This document shows positions 7,890 to 17,559 of a stretch of 64,000 nt of DNA, one piece after another. This DNA is from Alkalihalophilus marmarensis DSM 21297 (GTDB lineage: Bacteria > Bacillota > Bacilli > Bacillales > Bacillaceae_D). Where the stretch lies: the NCBI RefSeq assembly GCF_000474275.2, contig NZ_ATAE01000003.1:179831-243830 (forward strand). Reading direction: 5' to 3'. Within the stretch, counting starts at the first letter, position 1. The number at the start of each line of letters is the position of its first letter. The notes below the pieces were generated by a model. It was not told the DNA's origin, did no database searches, and was given only the letters and a program-made list of their open reading frames with translations. The translations under genes were made by a program, and so were the position numbers.

Positions 7890-9500
7890 TTATTCTTTTT
7901 CTTTATAGATGAAGTAATCAAAGTCTGCGGGAAGGCTTTCTCCGGAAGTGTCTTGACATTGCATCCCAACGAATGCTCCTGTGAAAAATCCGCCGCCTTG
8001 GATGTAGTCATCTGATAGTTTATAAGAGTAAAAGTCAATTGGAATGACCAACCAACTTTCTCCATCAAATGAATACGAATATCGGTAGGTGTTCGTATTG
8101 ACATCAACACGCATAAAGACATACTCCACATCATCTGGAACTGGAATTTCATTATCTTTAAGAGGTTGATCAAATGTAGTGTTATCACATGTAGTTAGGT
8201 CAAGAATTCTGCCTTTCTCCTCATGCCATGTTAGTTGGAGAGCAGTCCAATTTTGTGTATTGTAGTAGTTTACTAGGCCTGCTGCCTGTTGGAAAGAGTG
8301 AGGCATGAATGATACTTTTGTTTCTGCACTAAACGCAAAATGCTGCCAGCGCCTTGCTACAAATGCTTGAGTGAACTTTGATGTTAAAGATTCTTTTCCG
8401 TATAGACGCAAATGACCTTTGTTTTCTGTAAGAGATAATGTCTTCTCACTAAGGGGAATACGGAGAGTCTGAAAATGAAGAATTAATTCTTCATGATCAA
8501 AATCATCTTTCTCTAGAATATCATTTTCCCCTTTCACCTCTTCTATTGCGGGTCCTTCTATTTCAAAGGAAGGCTCGTTTCCACCTACTACATAAGGCCA
8601 GTCATTTTTCCATTCAAGACGTTGAATAGCCGTTTCGCGGCCGAGCGGGCAGAAACCACGAGGGTCGAGCAGGGGCTGCCCTTCTCTAGGTAATGGTCGT
8701 CCTGTTAAGTGAACGAGAAACCACTCATCTGTATGAGTGTGAACAATCGATGCATGGCCTGCTTTTTGAAGAGGGTTTCTTGGATTTGGAAACGACGTAA
8801 TCAATGGGTTTTCTGGATGAACTTCATATGGTCCCCACAAGTCTCTAGAGCGAGCAATTGTAGCTTGATGATCGTATTTAGTGCCACCCTCTGCTGTTAA
8901 TAAATAATAATAACCATTTATTTTGTAGAGGTGAGGAGCTTCGGTCAATTTGATATCGGTTCCTTTAAAGATGACTTCTTTTTTGCCGATCAGCTTCTCT
9001 TCTTCAACACTATATTCTTGCAAAACGATGCCATAGAAATTGTGATGAGACAAACGGTGGTCCCAAACCATGTTCACAAAATACTTTTTACCGTCATCGT
9101 GATGGAATAAAGAAGGGTCAAATCCTGAGCTGTTTATGTGGATCGGTTCTGACCATTCCCCATCAATCGTATCGCATGTGACGAGGTAGTTATGGCAATC
9201 CTTCCATTGTCCTTCTGTAACTTTTACATCAGTATAGATTAACCAAAATTTCCCGTCGCTATAAGAGAGTGCAGGAGCCCAAATGCCACCTGAATCAGGA
9301 TTTCCCATCATATTTAATTGACTGAGGCGGTTGAGTGGACGAGAGATGAGGCGCCAATTCTTTAAATCTTTTGAGTGGTAGATTCCAACACCAGGGAACC
9401 ACTCAAACGTAGAGACAGCAATATAATAGTCTTCTCCGGCACGGCAAATACTCGGGTCTGGATTAAATCCTGTTAAAATTGGGTTTTGAATGGTTGTCAT
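7890..9500 (-). CDS. xynB: Beta-xylosidase, GH43 family
   Basis: The enzyme releases xylose from the non-reducing end of xylo-oligosaccharides. It has 536 residues and no signal peptide, so it acts on imported oligomers in the cytoplasm. GH43 catalytic residues are visible: Asp in [10 protein letters not shown] (base, about residue 15), Asp in [14 protein letters not shown] (pKa modulator) and Glu in [13 protein letters not shown] (acid). The C-terminal 200 residues (from about 330) form the beta-sandwich typical of xylosidases ([27 protein letters not shown]). It lies 47 bp downstream of xylR on the same strand and is probably co-transcribed with it. Confidence 0.93.
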   Translation of the reverse strand: MTTIQNPILTGFNPDPSICRAGEDYYIAVSTFEWFPGVGIYHSKDLKNWRLISRPLNRLSQLNMMGNPDSGGIWAPALSYSDGKFWLIYTDVKVTEGQWKDCHNYLVTCDTIDGEWSEPIHINSSGFDPSLFHHDDGKKYFVNMVWDHRLSHHNFYGIVLQEYSVEEEKLIGKKEVIFKGTDIKLTEAPHLYKINGYYYLLTAEGGTKYDHQATIARSRDLWGPYEVHPENPLITSFPNPRNPLQKAGHASIVHTHTDEWFLVHLTGRPLPREGQPLLDPRGFCPLGRETAIQRLEWKNDWPYVVGGNEPSFEIEGPAIEEVKGENDILEKDDFDHEELILHFQTLRIPLSEKTLSLTENKGHLRLYGKESLTSKFTQAFVARRWQHFAFSAETKVSFMPHSFQQAAGLVNYYNTQNWTALQLTWHEEKGRILDLTTCDNTTFDQPLKDNEIPVPDDVEYVFMRVDVNTNTYRYSYSFDGESWLVIPIDFYSYKLSDDYIQGGGFFTGAFVGMQCQDTSGESLPADFDYFIYKEKE

Positions 9501-9547
9501 AACGTTTCACCTCTTAGTTAAGATTGGTTTATCAATAAATTTATTTG

Positions 9548-10735
9548 TTACGCTTCTTCTACATTAATTGCTAGAAAATTCTCGGCTGAAAAAGCAGCAA
9601 CACCAAGAGCAGCAGAGCGTTTTTCAAGTTCTGAGAAATGAATGTGTAAATCTTCTTGATGGGTGGATAACACTTGTTTTTCTATTCTGTTTTTTAGTGG
9701 CTCGAGAAGCCAGCTTTCTAGTGCAGCAAGCCGGTTACCGATAATGATCTGTTCTGGATTAAATGAATTCACAATATTATTGATACCGACAATTAAATAG
9801 TCGGCAAGTTTTTCTATCAGGTGAATGGTTTTTTTATCTCCACTTTCAGCAAGTGTAACAAGTGCTTCGAGTGTAATCGGTTGGTCGTTATCAAGGATGA
9901 TTCCATGCTGTAAGGCCATCTCTAGTAGAGCTCTTTCAGACGCATATAATTCCCAACAGCCTTTATTTCCACAAGTACAAGTAGGACCTTCCATATTAAT
10001 CGTCATATGGCCAAGCTCTCCTGAAAGACCATTGTGCCCTTTATAAAGTTCACCGTTTAAAATGAGCCCGACGCCAATTCCAATGCCGCCACTAACATAT
10101 ACAAGATTATTGGCTTCTTTTCCGACTCCAAATTTCTGTTCTCCATAAGCACCAGCATTAGCTTCATTTTCAATCTTCACTGGTACGTGATACTTCTCTT
10201 CAATAACAGTACGTAAATCTTTGTTTTTCCAGCCTAGATTAGGAGCAAGCAAGATGTCTCCTGTTTTACTAATCGTTCCTGGTACTCCTATGCCGATACC
10301 GACAATGCCATAAGGGGAAGCAGGCGCAGCGGCCATTAATTCATTAATTATTTCAAATAAGATCTCAGTCGTTTGGTCAAATGAAAGGTTCGTCTCCTTA
10401 ATTAGCTTTTCATTGCAAATATTCCCTTGCAAGTCACAGAGCGTACCAAGAATATAATTAACGCCAATATCAAGACCAATTGAATATCCTGCTGATTGAT
10501 TAAATAGCAACATAACAGGTCTTCTACCTCCACTTGAAATGCCAGGACCTGTTTCTAGGATTAAATCCTCTTCTAGTAATTCATTGACAAGAGAAGAGAC
10601 CGTTCCTTTGTTTAGGCCAGTTTTTTGAGCAATATCAGCCCTTGAGATAGGGGAGGATTCTTTAATAGAATGAAGAACGAGAGACTTGTTACGTTTTTTA
10701 ACAACGTGTTGATTGAACGTTTGAATCATTTTCAT
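9548..10735 (-). CDS. xylR: Xylose repressor XylR (ROK family)
   Basis: XylR represses xylose genes and is released by xylose. An N-terminal winged helix (about residues 25-70: ISRADIAQKTGLNKGTVSSL) is followed by a ROK sugar-kinase-like domain (GLDIGVNYILGTLCDL), the sugar-binding ENEANAGAYGE and a zinc site CTCGNKGCWE. From ATG 10735 it has 395 residues; this start is 6 nt behind a GGAG box. An upstream GTG (10747) would add four residues but has a poorer SD. It is transcribed away from the sugar ABC operon and ahead of xynB; operator-like sites lie upstream of its targets. Confidence 0.92.
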   Translation of the reverse strand: MKMIQTFNQHVVKKRNKSLVLHSIKESSPISRADIAQKTGLNKGTVSSLVNELLEEDLILETGPGISSGGRRPVMLLFNQSAGYSIGLDIGVNYILGTLCDLQGNICNEKLIKETNLSFDQTTEILFEIINELMAAAPASPYGIVGIGIGVPGTISKTGDILLAPNLGWKNKDLRTVIEEKYHVPVKIENEANAGAYGEQKFGVGKEANNLVYVSGGIGIGVGLILNGELYKGHNGLSGELGHMTINMEGPTCTCGNKGCWELYASERALLEMALQHGIILDNDQPITLEALVTLAESGDKKTIHLIEKLADYLIVGINNIVNSFNPEQIIIGNRLAALESWLLEPLKNRIEKQVLSTHQEDLHIHFSELEKRSAALGVAAFSAENFLAINVEEA

Positions 10736-10872
10736 TGTCTGCTCCACACTTTCTTTTGAAGTTTTTTAACAACTGTATTTTTCATAGACTAACAAATTAC
10801 CTCTAAACTGCAAAGGAAGTAGAGGGCTGAGTAAAGATAATGGCTCTAATAATCAAAGAGATACAATAGAAG

Positions 10873-10886
10873 TGTAAACGCTTCCT
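10873..10886. promoter_or_regulatory. cre site between xylR and the sugar ABC operon
   Basis: tgtaaacgcttcct is close to the cre consensus TGWAANCGNTNWCA. It lies in the divergent intergenic region, downstream of a TATACT -10 box for xylR (10900-10895), and so could give CcpA repression of xylR-xynB and perhaps of the importer. Confidence 0.6.
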
Positions 10887-10923
10887 TTAGCTAGAGTATA
10901 CCATTTATAAATTTATTATACAC

Positions 10924-10965
10924 TTAGTTTATCCACTAGACAAACGATGTTTTTAGTGATATTCT
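10924..10965 (+). promoter_or_regulatory. Promoter and XylR-like operator of the sugar ABC operon
   Basis: A -35 box TAGACA (10937-10942), a 17-nt spacer and a -10 box TATTCT (10960-10965) with extended TGA repeat the xylA promoter design. Overlapping it, ttagtttat (10924-10932) and acaaac (10940-10945) form an imperfect inverted repeat like a XylR operator. Confidence 0.6.
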
Positions 10966-11018
10966 AATTTTGTAGTTTGCAACATCTGACTTTTCTAAAA
11001 ATTAAGGGGGGTTTCGTA

Positions 11019-12338
11019 ATGTTCAAAAGGAAAGCGGTTACATCTTTATTTGCTTTGATGGCTGGTGTATTGGTTGCCTCAGGCTGCTCAGATTCTAGTA
11101 GTGGTGAGGGCGGAGTTAGTGAACCAACTGGGGGTCAAGGAGATTCAGCTACGGTTCAATTTATGCACCTATGGCCACCAGGTAGTTCTGCTGAACATCA
11201 CCGTATCGTAAATGAGATCATTGAAGATTTTGAGACAGAGAATGAAACTATTTCAATTGATCTACAGGTCTTAAGTAATGAACAATACAAAGATCAAATG
11301 ACCATTTTATCTTCATCAAATGAACTTCCTGATGTAGGAATGACATGGGCAGCCGGTTATTTAGATCCATATGTCGATGGGAATAAATTTGCACCATTAG
11401 ATGACATGTTAGAAGACGGTTTAAGAGATGAATTTGTTGCAGGAACACTAGAAGCCTATGAAAAAGATGGCCAAACATACGGACTACCTTTAGAATTAAA
11501 TACCGTTTATGTTTACTATAACAAAGTGATTTTCGATGAGTATGGATTAGAAGCTCCAGAAACATATGATGAGCTTGAACAAGTAATTTCAACATTAAAT
11601 GAAAATAATGTAGAGCCAATTGCGCTTGGAAACAGAGATCGATGGACAGGATCAATGTGGTATATGTACTTTGCAGATCGCATTGGTGGTTCTGATGTAT
11701 TAACAAATGCTATTAACCGGTCTGGTTCGTTTGAAGACCCTGCTTTAGTAGAAGCAGCGGCAAAAGTACAAGAATTAGTAGATAATAATTCCTTCTCAAG
11801 TGGATTTAATGGTCTTGCTGATGAAGAAGCAAAAAGCATGTTTATGAATGAACAAGCAGCTATGTATATGATTGCAACATGGGATTTACCTAACTACACT
11901 ACAAACGAGAGTGTACCTCAGGAATTTAGAGATAGTGTTGGCTACTTCAAGTTTCCAACTGTGGACGGAGAAGGTGACACAAACAGCTTTGTAGGTGGGC
12001 CGGGTGTGGGCTTATTCGTGAGTGAAGAGTCTGATGTTCAAGAAGAAGCAAAGCAATTTGCAGCTTACTTTGTAGAAGAGTGGGGCGAGCGTGCGGTTAG
12101 TGAAGCGGGTGTAATTCCAGCTACTATTGTTGATGGTGATTCCCTTGACCTTCCGGATATGTATGTTGAAGTTTTACAAGATTTAAATGATGCAACAAAC
12201 TTAACGCTTTATGCTGATGTACAAATGAGTGCCTCTGTAGCTCAAACTCACTTAGATTTAATTCAAGCTCTCTTCGGGGGTTCCATCACGCCTGAAGAAT
12301 TTGCAGCTCAACATGAAGCTGCTCTTTCAGCTGAATAA
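11019..12338 (+). CDS. Sugar ABC transporter substrate-binding lipoprotein
   Basis: A family 1 (CUT1) solute-binding protein, 439 residues from ATG 11019, which follows AAGGGGGG. The lipoprotein signal ends LVASGC (lipid Cys at about residue 24), followed by a Ser/Gly-rich linker. CUT1 features: QVLSNEQYKDQMTIL near the N lobe, DVGMTWAAGYLDPYV, and GLPLELNTVYVYYNK. It belongs with the two permeases downstream. Its position between xylR/xynB and xylB suggests xylose or xylo-oligosaccharide as ligand; this is inference. No ATPase gene is present, so a shared MsmX-type ATPase is likely. Confidence 0.9.
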   Translation: MFKRKAVTSLFALMAGVLVASGCSDSSSGEGGVSEPTGGQGDSATVQFMHLWPPGSSAEHHRIVNEIIEDFETENETISIDLQVLSNEQYKDQMTILSSSNELPDVGMTWAAGYLDPYVDGNKFAPLDDMLEDGLRDEFVAGTLEAYEKDGQTYGLPLELNTVYVYYNKVIFDEYGLEAPETYDELEQVISTLNENNVEPIALGNRDRWTGSMWYMYFADRIGGSDVLTNAINRSGSFEDPALVEAAAKVQELVDNNSFSSGFNGLADEEAKSMFMNEQAAMYMIATWDLPNYTTNESVPQEFRDSVGYFKFPTVDGEGDTNSFVGGPGVGLFVSEESDVQEEAKQFAAYFVEEWGERAVSEAGVIPATIVDGDSLDLPDMYVEVLQDLNDATNLTLYADVQMSASVAQTHLDLIQALFGGSITPEEFAAQHEAALSAE

Positions 12339-12366
12339 TAAAAAATTGAGTCATCCAGTAGTCACA

Positions 12367-12402
12367 CGAAAAGGACACTTCCAAACTGGAATGTCCTTTT
12401 CG
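12367..12402 (+). other. Strong intercistronic hairpin in the ABC operon
   Basis: An 11-bp perfect outer stem cgaaaaggaca / tgtccttttcg is continued by ttcca/tggaa around an AAC loop. It is followed by only a weak T-rich stretch. In sugar ABC operons such hairpins lower downstream transcription or protect the 5' mRNA, keeping binding protein in excess over permease. Confidence 0.75.
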
Positions 12403-12427
12403 ATTCTCTTTTAGGGGGTTCATTGAT

Positions 12428-13306
12428 ATGAACAAAGTCATGTCAAATAAATGGTTTATATCTCTTTACATTCTCCCTGCATTGTTGTTATTAGGTATTT
12501 TTATTTTTATCCCCCTAGTCCTTACAGGGTATTATGGGTTGATGAGATGGGATGGAATAGGAACAATGCAGTTTATTGGTTTGGAGAATTATATCAACGT
12601 GCTGCAAGATTCGAGGTTTTGGGAAAGTGCTGGTCATTCCTTTTTATTAGCACTTTTTTCAACTGCTAGTCTCGTTATCTACTTAGCAGTTTCAATGATC
12701 CTAGCTTCAAAGATTAAAGGTTCTGATTTATTAAGAAAAATCTATTTGATTCCTATGTTGCTATCATCTGTAGCGATTGCACAGCTATGGATAAAGATTT
12801 ATAACCCTTCTAACGGTATGCTTAACACCATCCTACAGGCGTTCGGTGTGCAAAATCCTCCGTTATGGTTAGCGGACCCGAACATCGTACTATATTCAAT
12901 CTTCATACCTATTTTATGGCAATATGCAGGGTTTTATATTTTGATTTACTATGCAGCTTTAAAAGGCATTCCAGAATCAGTCGTAGAGGCAGCTAAAATT
13001 GATGGGGCAACCCCTTTTCAAATTGCATACCGCATTAAACTTCCAATGATTATGGGTGTCGTAAAAGTGACCATTGTATTGGCGATTGTGGGTTCCCTTA
13101 AGTACTTTGATTTAATTTGGGTTATGACAGGCGGAGGTCCTAATGGTGCGAGTGAAGTAATGGCCTCATATATGTATAAGCTAGCATTTGCAAATAATAA
13201 CTTTGGCTACGGTAGTGCGGTAGGATTTATGTTACTTCTTATCACGTTACTCGTAACAATCTTCATTCGTAAGCTGACAGCTAATAAAGATGAGATTCAA
13301 TATTAA
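12428..13306 (+). CDS. Sugar ABC transporter permease (MalF type)
   Basis: This inner-membrane permease has 292 residues and six predicted spans (first at about residues 10-33, last at about 262-282). The cytoplasmic EAA loop reads EAAKIDGATPFQIAYRIKLP (about residues 187-206), the contact site for the ATPase. It pairs with the permease that begins 15 nt after it and with the upstream binding lipoprotein. The start follows AGGGGG. No ATPase gene lies in the operon. Confidence 0.92.
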   Translation: MNKVMSNKWFISLYILPALLLLGIFIFIPLVLTGYYGLMRWDGIGTMQFIGLENYINVLQDSRFWESAGHSFLLALFSTASLVIYLAVSMILASKIKGSDLLRKIYLIPMLLSSVAIAQLWIKIYNPSNGMLNTILQAFGVQNPPLWLADPNIVLYSIFIPILWQYAGFYILIYYAALKGIPESVVEAAKIDGATPFQIAYRIKLPMIMGVVKVTIVLAIVGSLKYFDLIWVMTGGGPNGASEVMASYMYKLAFANNNFGYGSAVGFMLLLITLLVTIFIRKLTANKDEIQY

Positions 13307-13321
13307 AGGGAGGTTTATATA

Positions 13322-14143
13322 ATGGGGCGTATCGGATATTTCTTTCTTTACCTATGTCTAAGTATCGTGGCTGTATTTCAAATTTTCCCTATTATTTGGT
13401 TGTTTCTTTTCTCTTTAAAAGACAATCGTGAAATCTTTGCCGGTTCTCCTTTTGCTCTCCCTTCTAAAATTAAATGGGAGAATTATTTAAGCGTATGGGA
13501 AGGTGGCATTGGAACGTACTTTTTCAATAGTGTCTGGATCACAGGCGTATCAATTTTTCTGACTCTTTTATTTGGAAGCATGGCAGTCTTCGTTATTACG
13601 AGAATGAACTGGAAATTAAATAAATTTGTGCTAGGGCTTTTTATGGTAGGTTTAATGATCCCAATTCATTCAGCTTTAATTCCCCTTTTCAGCATGTTTT
13701 TAAATGTGAATTTGATCGATAATCCTTGGGCGATCGTCTTAACGTATACGGCATATAACTTACCAATCACAATGATGATTCTTCTTGGGTTTTATTACAC
13801 GATTCCAAGAGAGATTGAAGAAGCAGCCATTATCGATGGCGCTTCATTGCATCGCTTGTTTTTTACTATTCTATTGCCAATCTCAGCACCAATTCTCTCT
13901 ACTACAGCCATTATCAATATGATTTATAACTGGAATGAGTTTGTATTTGTTAATACATTTATCAGCTCAGATAAATATAAGACATTAACCGTAGGGATAC
14001 AAAATTTTGTTGGACAATATATGACGGATTGGGGCGCAATTGGAGCGACTCTTGTCATTAGCGTATTACCTATATTGATTGCTTTCTTATTTTTCAGCAA
14101 CAAAATTGTTGAGGGGATTTCATCAAGTGCTGTCAAAGGCTAA
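13322..14143 (+). CDS. Sugar ABC transporter permease (MalG type)
   Basis: 273 residues with six predicted spans. The EAA motif is EEAAIIDGASLHRLFFTILL (about residues 162-181), and the MalG-type N-terminus carries the first span at about 7-27. It is the last gene of the binding-protein/permease operon, preceded by an AAAGGGAGG ribosome site. It completes a CUT1 importer lacking its own ATPase. Confidence 0.92.
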   Translation: MGRIGYFFLYLCLSIVAVFQIFPIIWLFLFSLKDNREIFAGSPFALPSKIKWENYLSVWEGGIGTYFFNSVWITGVSIFLTLLFGSMAVFVITRMNWKLNKFVLGLFMVGLMIPIHSALIPLFSMFLNVNLIDNPWAIVLTYTAYNLPITMMILLGFYYTIPREIEEAAIIDGASLHRLFFTILLPISAPILSTTAIINMIYNWNEFVFVNTFISSDKYKTLTVGIQNFVGQYMTDWGAIGATLVISVLPILIAFLFFSNKIVEGISSSAVKG

Positions 14144-14146
14144 TAA

Positions 14147-14183
14147 AGATCACCTGCCTTATGATAAGTCAGGTGATTTTATT
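14147..14183 (+). terminator. Terminator of the sugar ABC operon
   Basis: An 8-bp stem atcacctg / caggtgat with TTTT after it. It overlaps the last codons of the convergent YesL-like gene. Confidence 0.8.
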
Positions 14184-14789
14184 CATGGTTTGTTTTTGTT
14201 GGATGCGACTGAATGAATGCATCACAATCCATAAGGTGATAAAGCTATAAAAACTTGCCCCGAAAACAAGACCTAGAGCGGGAATAACGGTGTATATGAA
14301 ATAACTGGCTCCTAGGCTAATGATGATGATTAAAGTATGGAGCGGGCTGACTAGCATCGTTAAGAAGGAATTTTTGAAAAGCTGGCTCACCTTCAAGTTA
14401 TAATGCACATACGTCGGAAAAAGGTAGAACAACCAAATGACAAACAGAAGCAATCCAGCAAGCAAAGGAGCAGATGTCCATATAAATAGTTCACCGATAT
14501 TCGCTTGTAAAAAGAAAAGATTAAAAAGAAACACAGCAGATAGTAGATAAACTACGATCCCTAAGCGGTTGCTTTTAAAAAATTCATTCTTATAGTATTG
14601 CCAGAATGATGAAAAGACTGGTTGATCCGAATTTCCTGTCAACCATTGTCTAACCAATGAAAACATAGCTACAGTAGCGGGGAATAATCCTAGAATGATC
14701 CCTCCTGCCAATGTGAAAATTATCCATAATAGATTTATGTAAGCAAAGCGTGTAATCCATTCAAAAATACTGTACAGTGCCCGACTCAT
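14169..14789 (-). CDS. YesL-like membrane protein (DUF624)
   Basis: This 206-residue protein has about five membrane segments, two in the first 45 residues (INLLWIIFTLAGGIILGLFP) and others at about 80-100, 102-125, 140-165 and 170-190. The N-terminal pattern, with LFPATVAMFSLVRQW, is that of DUF624 proteins, which are recurrently found beside CUT1 sugar importers in Firmicutes. The role is unknown; a transporter-associated function is inferred from context. It lies between the importer and xylB on the opposite strand. The start ATG follows AGGAGG. Confidence 0.8.
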   Translation of the reverse strand: MSRALYSIFEWITRFAYINLLWIIFTLAGGIILGLFPATVAMFSLVRQWLTGNSDQPVFSSFWQYYKNEFFKSNRLGIVVYLLSAVFLFNLFFLQANIGELFIWTSAPLLAGLLLFVIWLFYLFPTYVHYNLKVSQLFKNSFLTMLVSPLHTLIIIISLGASYFIYTVIPALGLVFGASFYSFITLWIVMHSFSRIQQKQTMNKIT

Positions 14790-14870
14790 GTGAAGTAACC
14801 TCCTAGTCTATAACGCTTATCTAGTAGAGTATAAATGAATTGTATTGTTTTCTAATCAAATATTCAACAC

Positions 14871-14899
14871 TTAGTTTGTTTAATAGATTAACAAACAAC
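14871..14899. promoter_or_regulatory. XylR-like operator before xylB
   Basis: Inverted arms gtttgtt (14874-14880) and aacaaac (14890-14896), the best match in the window to the Bacillus XylR operator arms. The arms are 9 nt apart, as against about 5 in the B. subtilis operator. They lie 50 bp ahead of xylB. Binding is inferred. Confidence 0.65.
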
Positions 14900-14946
14900 A
14901 AATAAAAAAGCTTACTGAAATGTAAGATAGGGGAGGAGTTATAAAG

Positions 14947-16446
14947 ATGAAATATGTGATCGGAGTAGATTTAGGAACAAGTGCGGTCAAACTATTGCTT
15001 GTTAATCAAAAGGGAGAGGTAACAAAAGAAGTATCAAAAAAATACGATTTAATTCATGAAAAAACAGGCTATAGTGAGCAGAATCCTGAAGACTGGGTTG
15101 ATCAAACTGTAGCAGGGTTAGCTGAATTGATGAAGGGTTTCACAGGAGATGCTGCAACTGTTGAGGGAATCAGCTTTTCAGGACAAATGCATGGCCTGAT
15201 CCTTCTAAATGCACAGCAACAGCCTCTTCGAAATGCAATTTTGTGGAATGATACCCGTACCACTTCTGAATGTGAGGAGATTTATGAAACGATTGGTGAA
15301 GAGCGTCTACTAGAGCTAACGAAAAATCCAGCTCTAGAGGGGTTTACGTTACCTAAAATCCTATGGGTGAAAAAACATGAGCCAGAGTTGTTTGCAAAAG
15401 CTTCCACATTCGTGCTTCCAAAAGATTATGTGCGCCTTAAGTTAACTGGGCAGCTTCATATGGACTATTCAGATGCTGCGGGGACACTATTACTCAATGT
15501 TGCAACAAAAGAGTGGAGCACCGAGATGTGTGACCGGTTTGAACTCGCGCAAGACTTTTGCCCGCCGTTGGTTGGGTCTCATGAAGAAGTAGGAACCTTA
15601 CTTGTTGACGTGGCAGAGAAAACGGGATTAACGCCTGATACACGAGTATTTGCAGGGGGCGCAGATAACGCTTGCGGGGCAATTGGCTCTGGCATACTTG
15701 AAGAAGGGAAAACGTTAGCGAGTATTGGTACATCTGGTGTTGTGTTATCTTATGAAACTTATGAAGATAAAGACTTTAAGGGCACGGTCCATTATTTTAA
15801 CCACGGTGTTCCTGATGCTTTTTATACGATGGGGGTCACTTTATCTGCTGGATATAGTCTCAGTTGGTTTAAAGAAGTATTTGCAAAACAGGAGGATTTT
15901 GTGAGTTTATTAGCAGAGGTAGCAGAAGTACCTGTCGGTGCAAATGGTCTATTATTTACACCTTATTTAGTCGGAGAAAGAACACCGCATGTTGACTCGA
16001 CGATACGAAGCAGCTTTATCGGAATAGATAGTTCACATGAGCGAAAAGATTTTGTTCGTGCGGTACTTGAAGGGATAACATTTTCTTTAAATGAATCTGT
16101 TGAAATCTTTCGCAAGCATGGTAAAACAATCGATACCGTCATCTCAACCGGTGGTGGAGCTAAAAATGAAGTGTGGTTGCAAATGCAAGCAGATATTTTT
16201 AATGCAAGAATTGTAAAGCTTCAAAGTGAACAGGGACCAGGAATGGGAGCGGCTATGCTTGCTGCAGTTGGTTGTGGGTGGTTCACTTCCTTGAATGAAT
16301 GTGCTGATACTTTCTTAAAAGTAGACAAAGAATTTCTTCCTCAAGAACACAATGTCCGACTATATAAAGAGCTTTTTCGTTTGTATAAGAATGTCTATTC
16401 ATTAACACAAGATATAAATCAAGAATTAGTAAAGTTTAGAAAATAG
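14947..16446 (+). CDS. xylB: Xylulokinase
   Basis: XylB phosphorylates D-xylulose to xylulose 5-phosphate. The 499-residue length is typical of FGGY kinases. Motifs: N-terminal phosphate loop GVDLGTSAVKLLLVN, the substrate site SGQMHGLILL and ILWNDTR, the catalytic Asp in FAGGADNACGAIGSG (about residue 237), and the C-terminal ATP site STGGGAKNEVWLQMQAD. The start ATG follows GGGGAGG. It completes the xylose pathway with XylA, but as a separate transcript. Confidence 0.96.
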   Translation: MKYVIGVDLGTSAVKLLLVNQKGEVTKEVSKKYDLIHEKTGYSEQNPEDWVDQTVAGLAELMKGFTGDAATVEGISFSGQMHGLILLNAQQQPLRNAILWNDTRTTSECEEIYETIGEERLLELTKNPALEGFTLPKILWVKKHEPELFAKASTFVLPKDYVRLKLTGQLHMDYSDAAGTLLLNVATKEWSTEMCDRFELAQDFCPPLVGSHEEVGTLLVDVAEKTGLTPDTRVFAGGADNACGAIGSGILEEGKTLASIGTSGVVLSYETYEDKDFKGTVHYFNHGVPDAFYTMGVTLSAGYSLSWFKEVFAKQEDFVSLLAEVAEVPVGANGLLFTPYLVGERTPHVDSTIRSSFIGIDSSHERKDFVRAVLEGITFSLNESVEIFRKHGKTIDTVISTGGGAKNEVWLQMQADIFNARIVKLQSEQGPGMGAAMLAAVGCGWFTSLNECADTFLKVDKEFLPQEHNVRLYKELFRLYKNVYSLTQDINQELVKFRK

Positions 16447-16514
16447 AAATGAGTTCATGGCAGCTCTTCAAAAGGTTATCTCTGAATTGGGTTAATTGAT
16501 AGATACAAACAAAT

Positions 16515-16560
16515 AAAAAATGACTTATTTCTATTTGTAGAAATAAGTCGTTTTTACTTT
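16515..16560. terminator. Bidirectional terminator after xylB
   Basis: An 11-bp stem gacttatttct / agaaataagtc (16522-16549). T runs follow on the plus strand (TTTTT) and on the minus strand (TTTTTT), serving xylB and the convergent gene. Confidence 0.9.
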
Positions 16561-17022
16561 TCATATTCTCTCAAACCCTTCAGCCTCTAAATAATTAGCG
16601 GCTTCCCGGTAGGTTGTAAATGTTCCGTCTAAGCTGTCATCATCAGCATATACATTCCACATGTCTTCTTCTTTAAGAATAGTAAGAGTCACCGTATTCT
16701 CATTTATCCATGTTTCCTCTAATGGTTCATCGGTCACTTCCTCTTTAGGAGTTAGTGAAAGAATTGATTTACGGATCGTCGCACGCAGAGCTTTCTCAGT
16801 GAAGTCACGAATATTGACCATACCCTTGTCATTGGTCGTATACCCAGTCATTCTCCCTGCGTACACAAACCCGTTTCCATTCGGGTGCAAGTGGTACACA
16901 ACATTCTTGTTATCATATGAGCTTTCATTGTAATGAAAATTAACTCGGCCAAGTGAGACATCTTTGCGCTCAAGCTCTGGAAAAGATTCAATTATCGCTA
17001 GTTTTTCTTCAAAAGTTAACAT
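16561..17022 (-). CDS. Conserved-looking hypothetical protein, 153 aa
   Basis: A soluble, acidic protein. The first 80 residues contain FHYNESSYDNKNVVYHLHPN and NGFVYAGRMTGY, suggesting a beta-rich domain. The C-terminal 50 residues (VTLTILKEEDMWNVYADDD..FTTYREAANYLEAEGF) look like a small second domain. I do not recognise the family. There is no signal or membrane segment. The start has a TGGAGG box. It lies 15 nt downstream of the PH-domain gene on the same strand, so both may form an operon. Confidence 0.7.
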   Translation of the reverse strand: MLTFEEKLAIIESFPELERKDVSLGRVNFHYNESSYDNKNVVYHLHPNGNGFVYAGRMTGYTTNDKGMVNIRDFTEKALRATIRKSILSLTPKEEVTDEPLEETWINENTVTLTILKEEDMWNVYADDDSLDGTFTTYREAANYLEAEGFERI

Positions 17023-17036
17023 ATTGCCTCCATCAT

Positions 17037-17483
17037 CTATCGATTGGTTGTTGAAGGCTTATTATACCATAATTTTATATCTGAATTCTTTTGTAGCAGT
17101 ATTCGAATAAACTCGGCTTCATCCTCTGGGGAGATCGTTAACACTTTTACCTTGCCATAGCTGAGTTCTAATCGGTCGATAGAAAGGGCAGGTGCGGAAA
17201 ATGGATTCTTCGTTTTCCTAAGGCCATTAATTTCATGTATAAGGACGTTTTTCTTAAACGGTCCGCATACGACTTTTAAGGTAGTGTCCTCTATGATATA
17301 GCCAGTCTTAAACCAAATCCATGCGATAAAAACAGCAAGGAGAGACGTAATAAAAATCTCAAAGACTTGAGTTAGAGGACTTTGGTCAATTTGTATAGAT
17401 AAAATGGGAGTGATAATAAATAAGAGAATTACACCCCACAATAAAATAGTCAGCCACGTATCTTTTTTTGAAGGGAAATACAA
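17037..17483 (-). CDS. Membrane-anchored bacterial PH-domain protein
   Basis: 148 residues from a TTG start at 17483, which lies 7 nt behind AAAGGAG. A longer frame reaching 17540 would cover what looks like the promoter and is rejected. Two membrane segments (about residues 10-30 and 40-60) are followed by a PH-like beta domain (YIIEDTTLKVVCGPFKKNVL; ALSIDRLELSYGKVKVLTIS; PEDEAEFIRILLQ), as in the bPH_4 family of Bacillus. The function of this family is unknown. Confidence 0.75.
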   Translation of the reverse strand: MYFPSKKDTWLTILLWGVILLFIITPILSIQIDQSPLTQVFEIFITSLLAVFIAWIWFKTGYIIEDTTLKVVCGPFKKNVLIHEINGLRKTKNPFSAPALSIDRLELSYGKVKVLTISPEDEAEFIRILLQKNSDIKLWYNKPSTTNR

Positions 17484-17559
17484 AGTTCTCGCTCCTTTCG
17501 CATATAATAGTATACGCAGAAAGGAGCAGGCAGGTTTCATTTAATAGCGGAGTAAGGTT

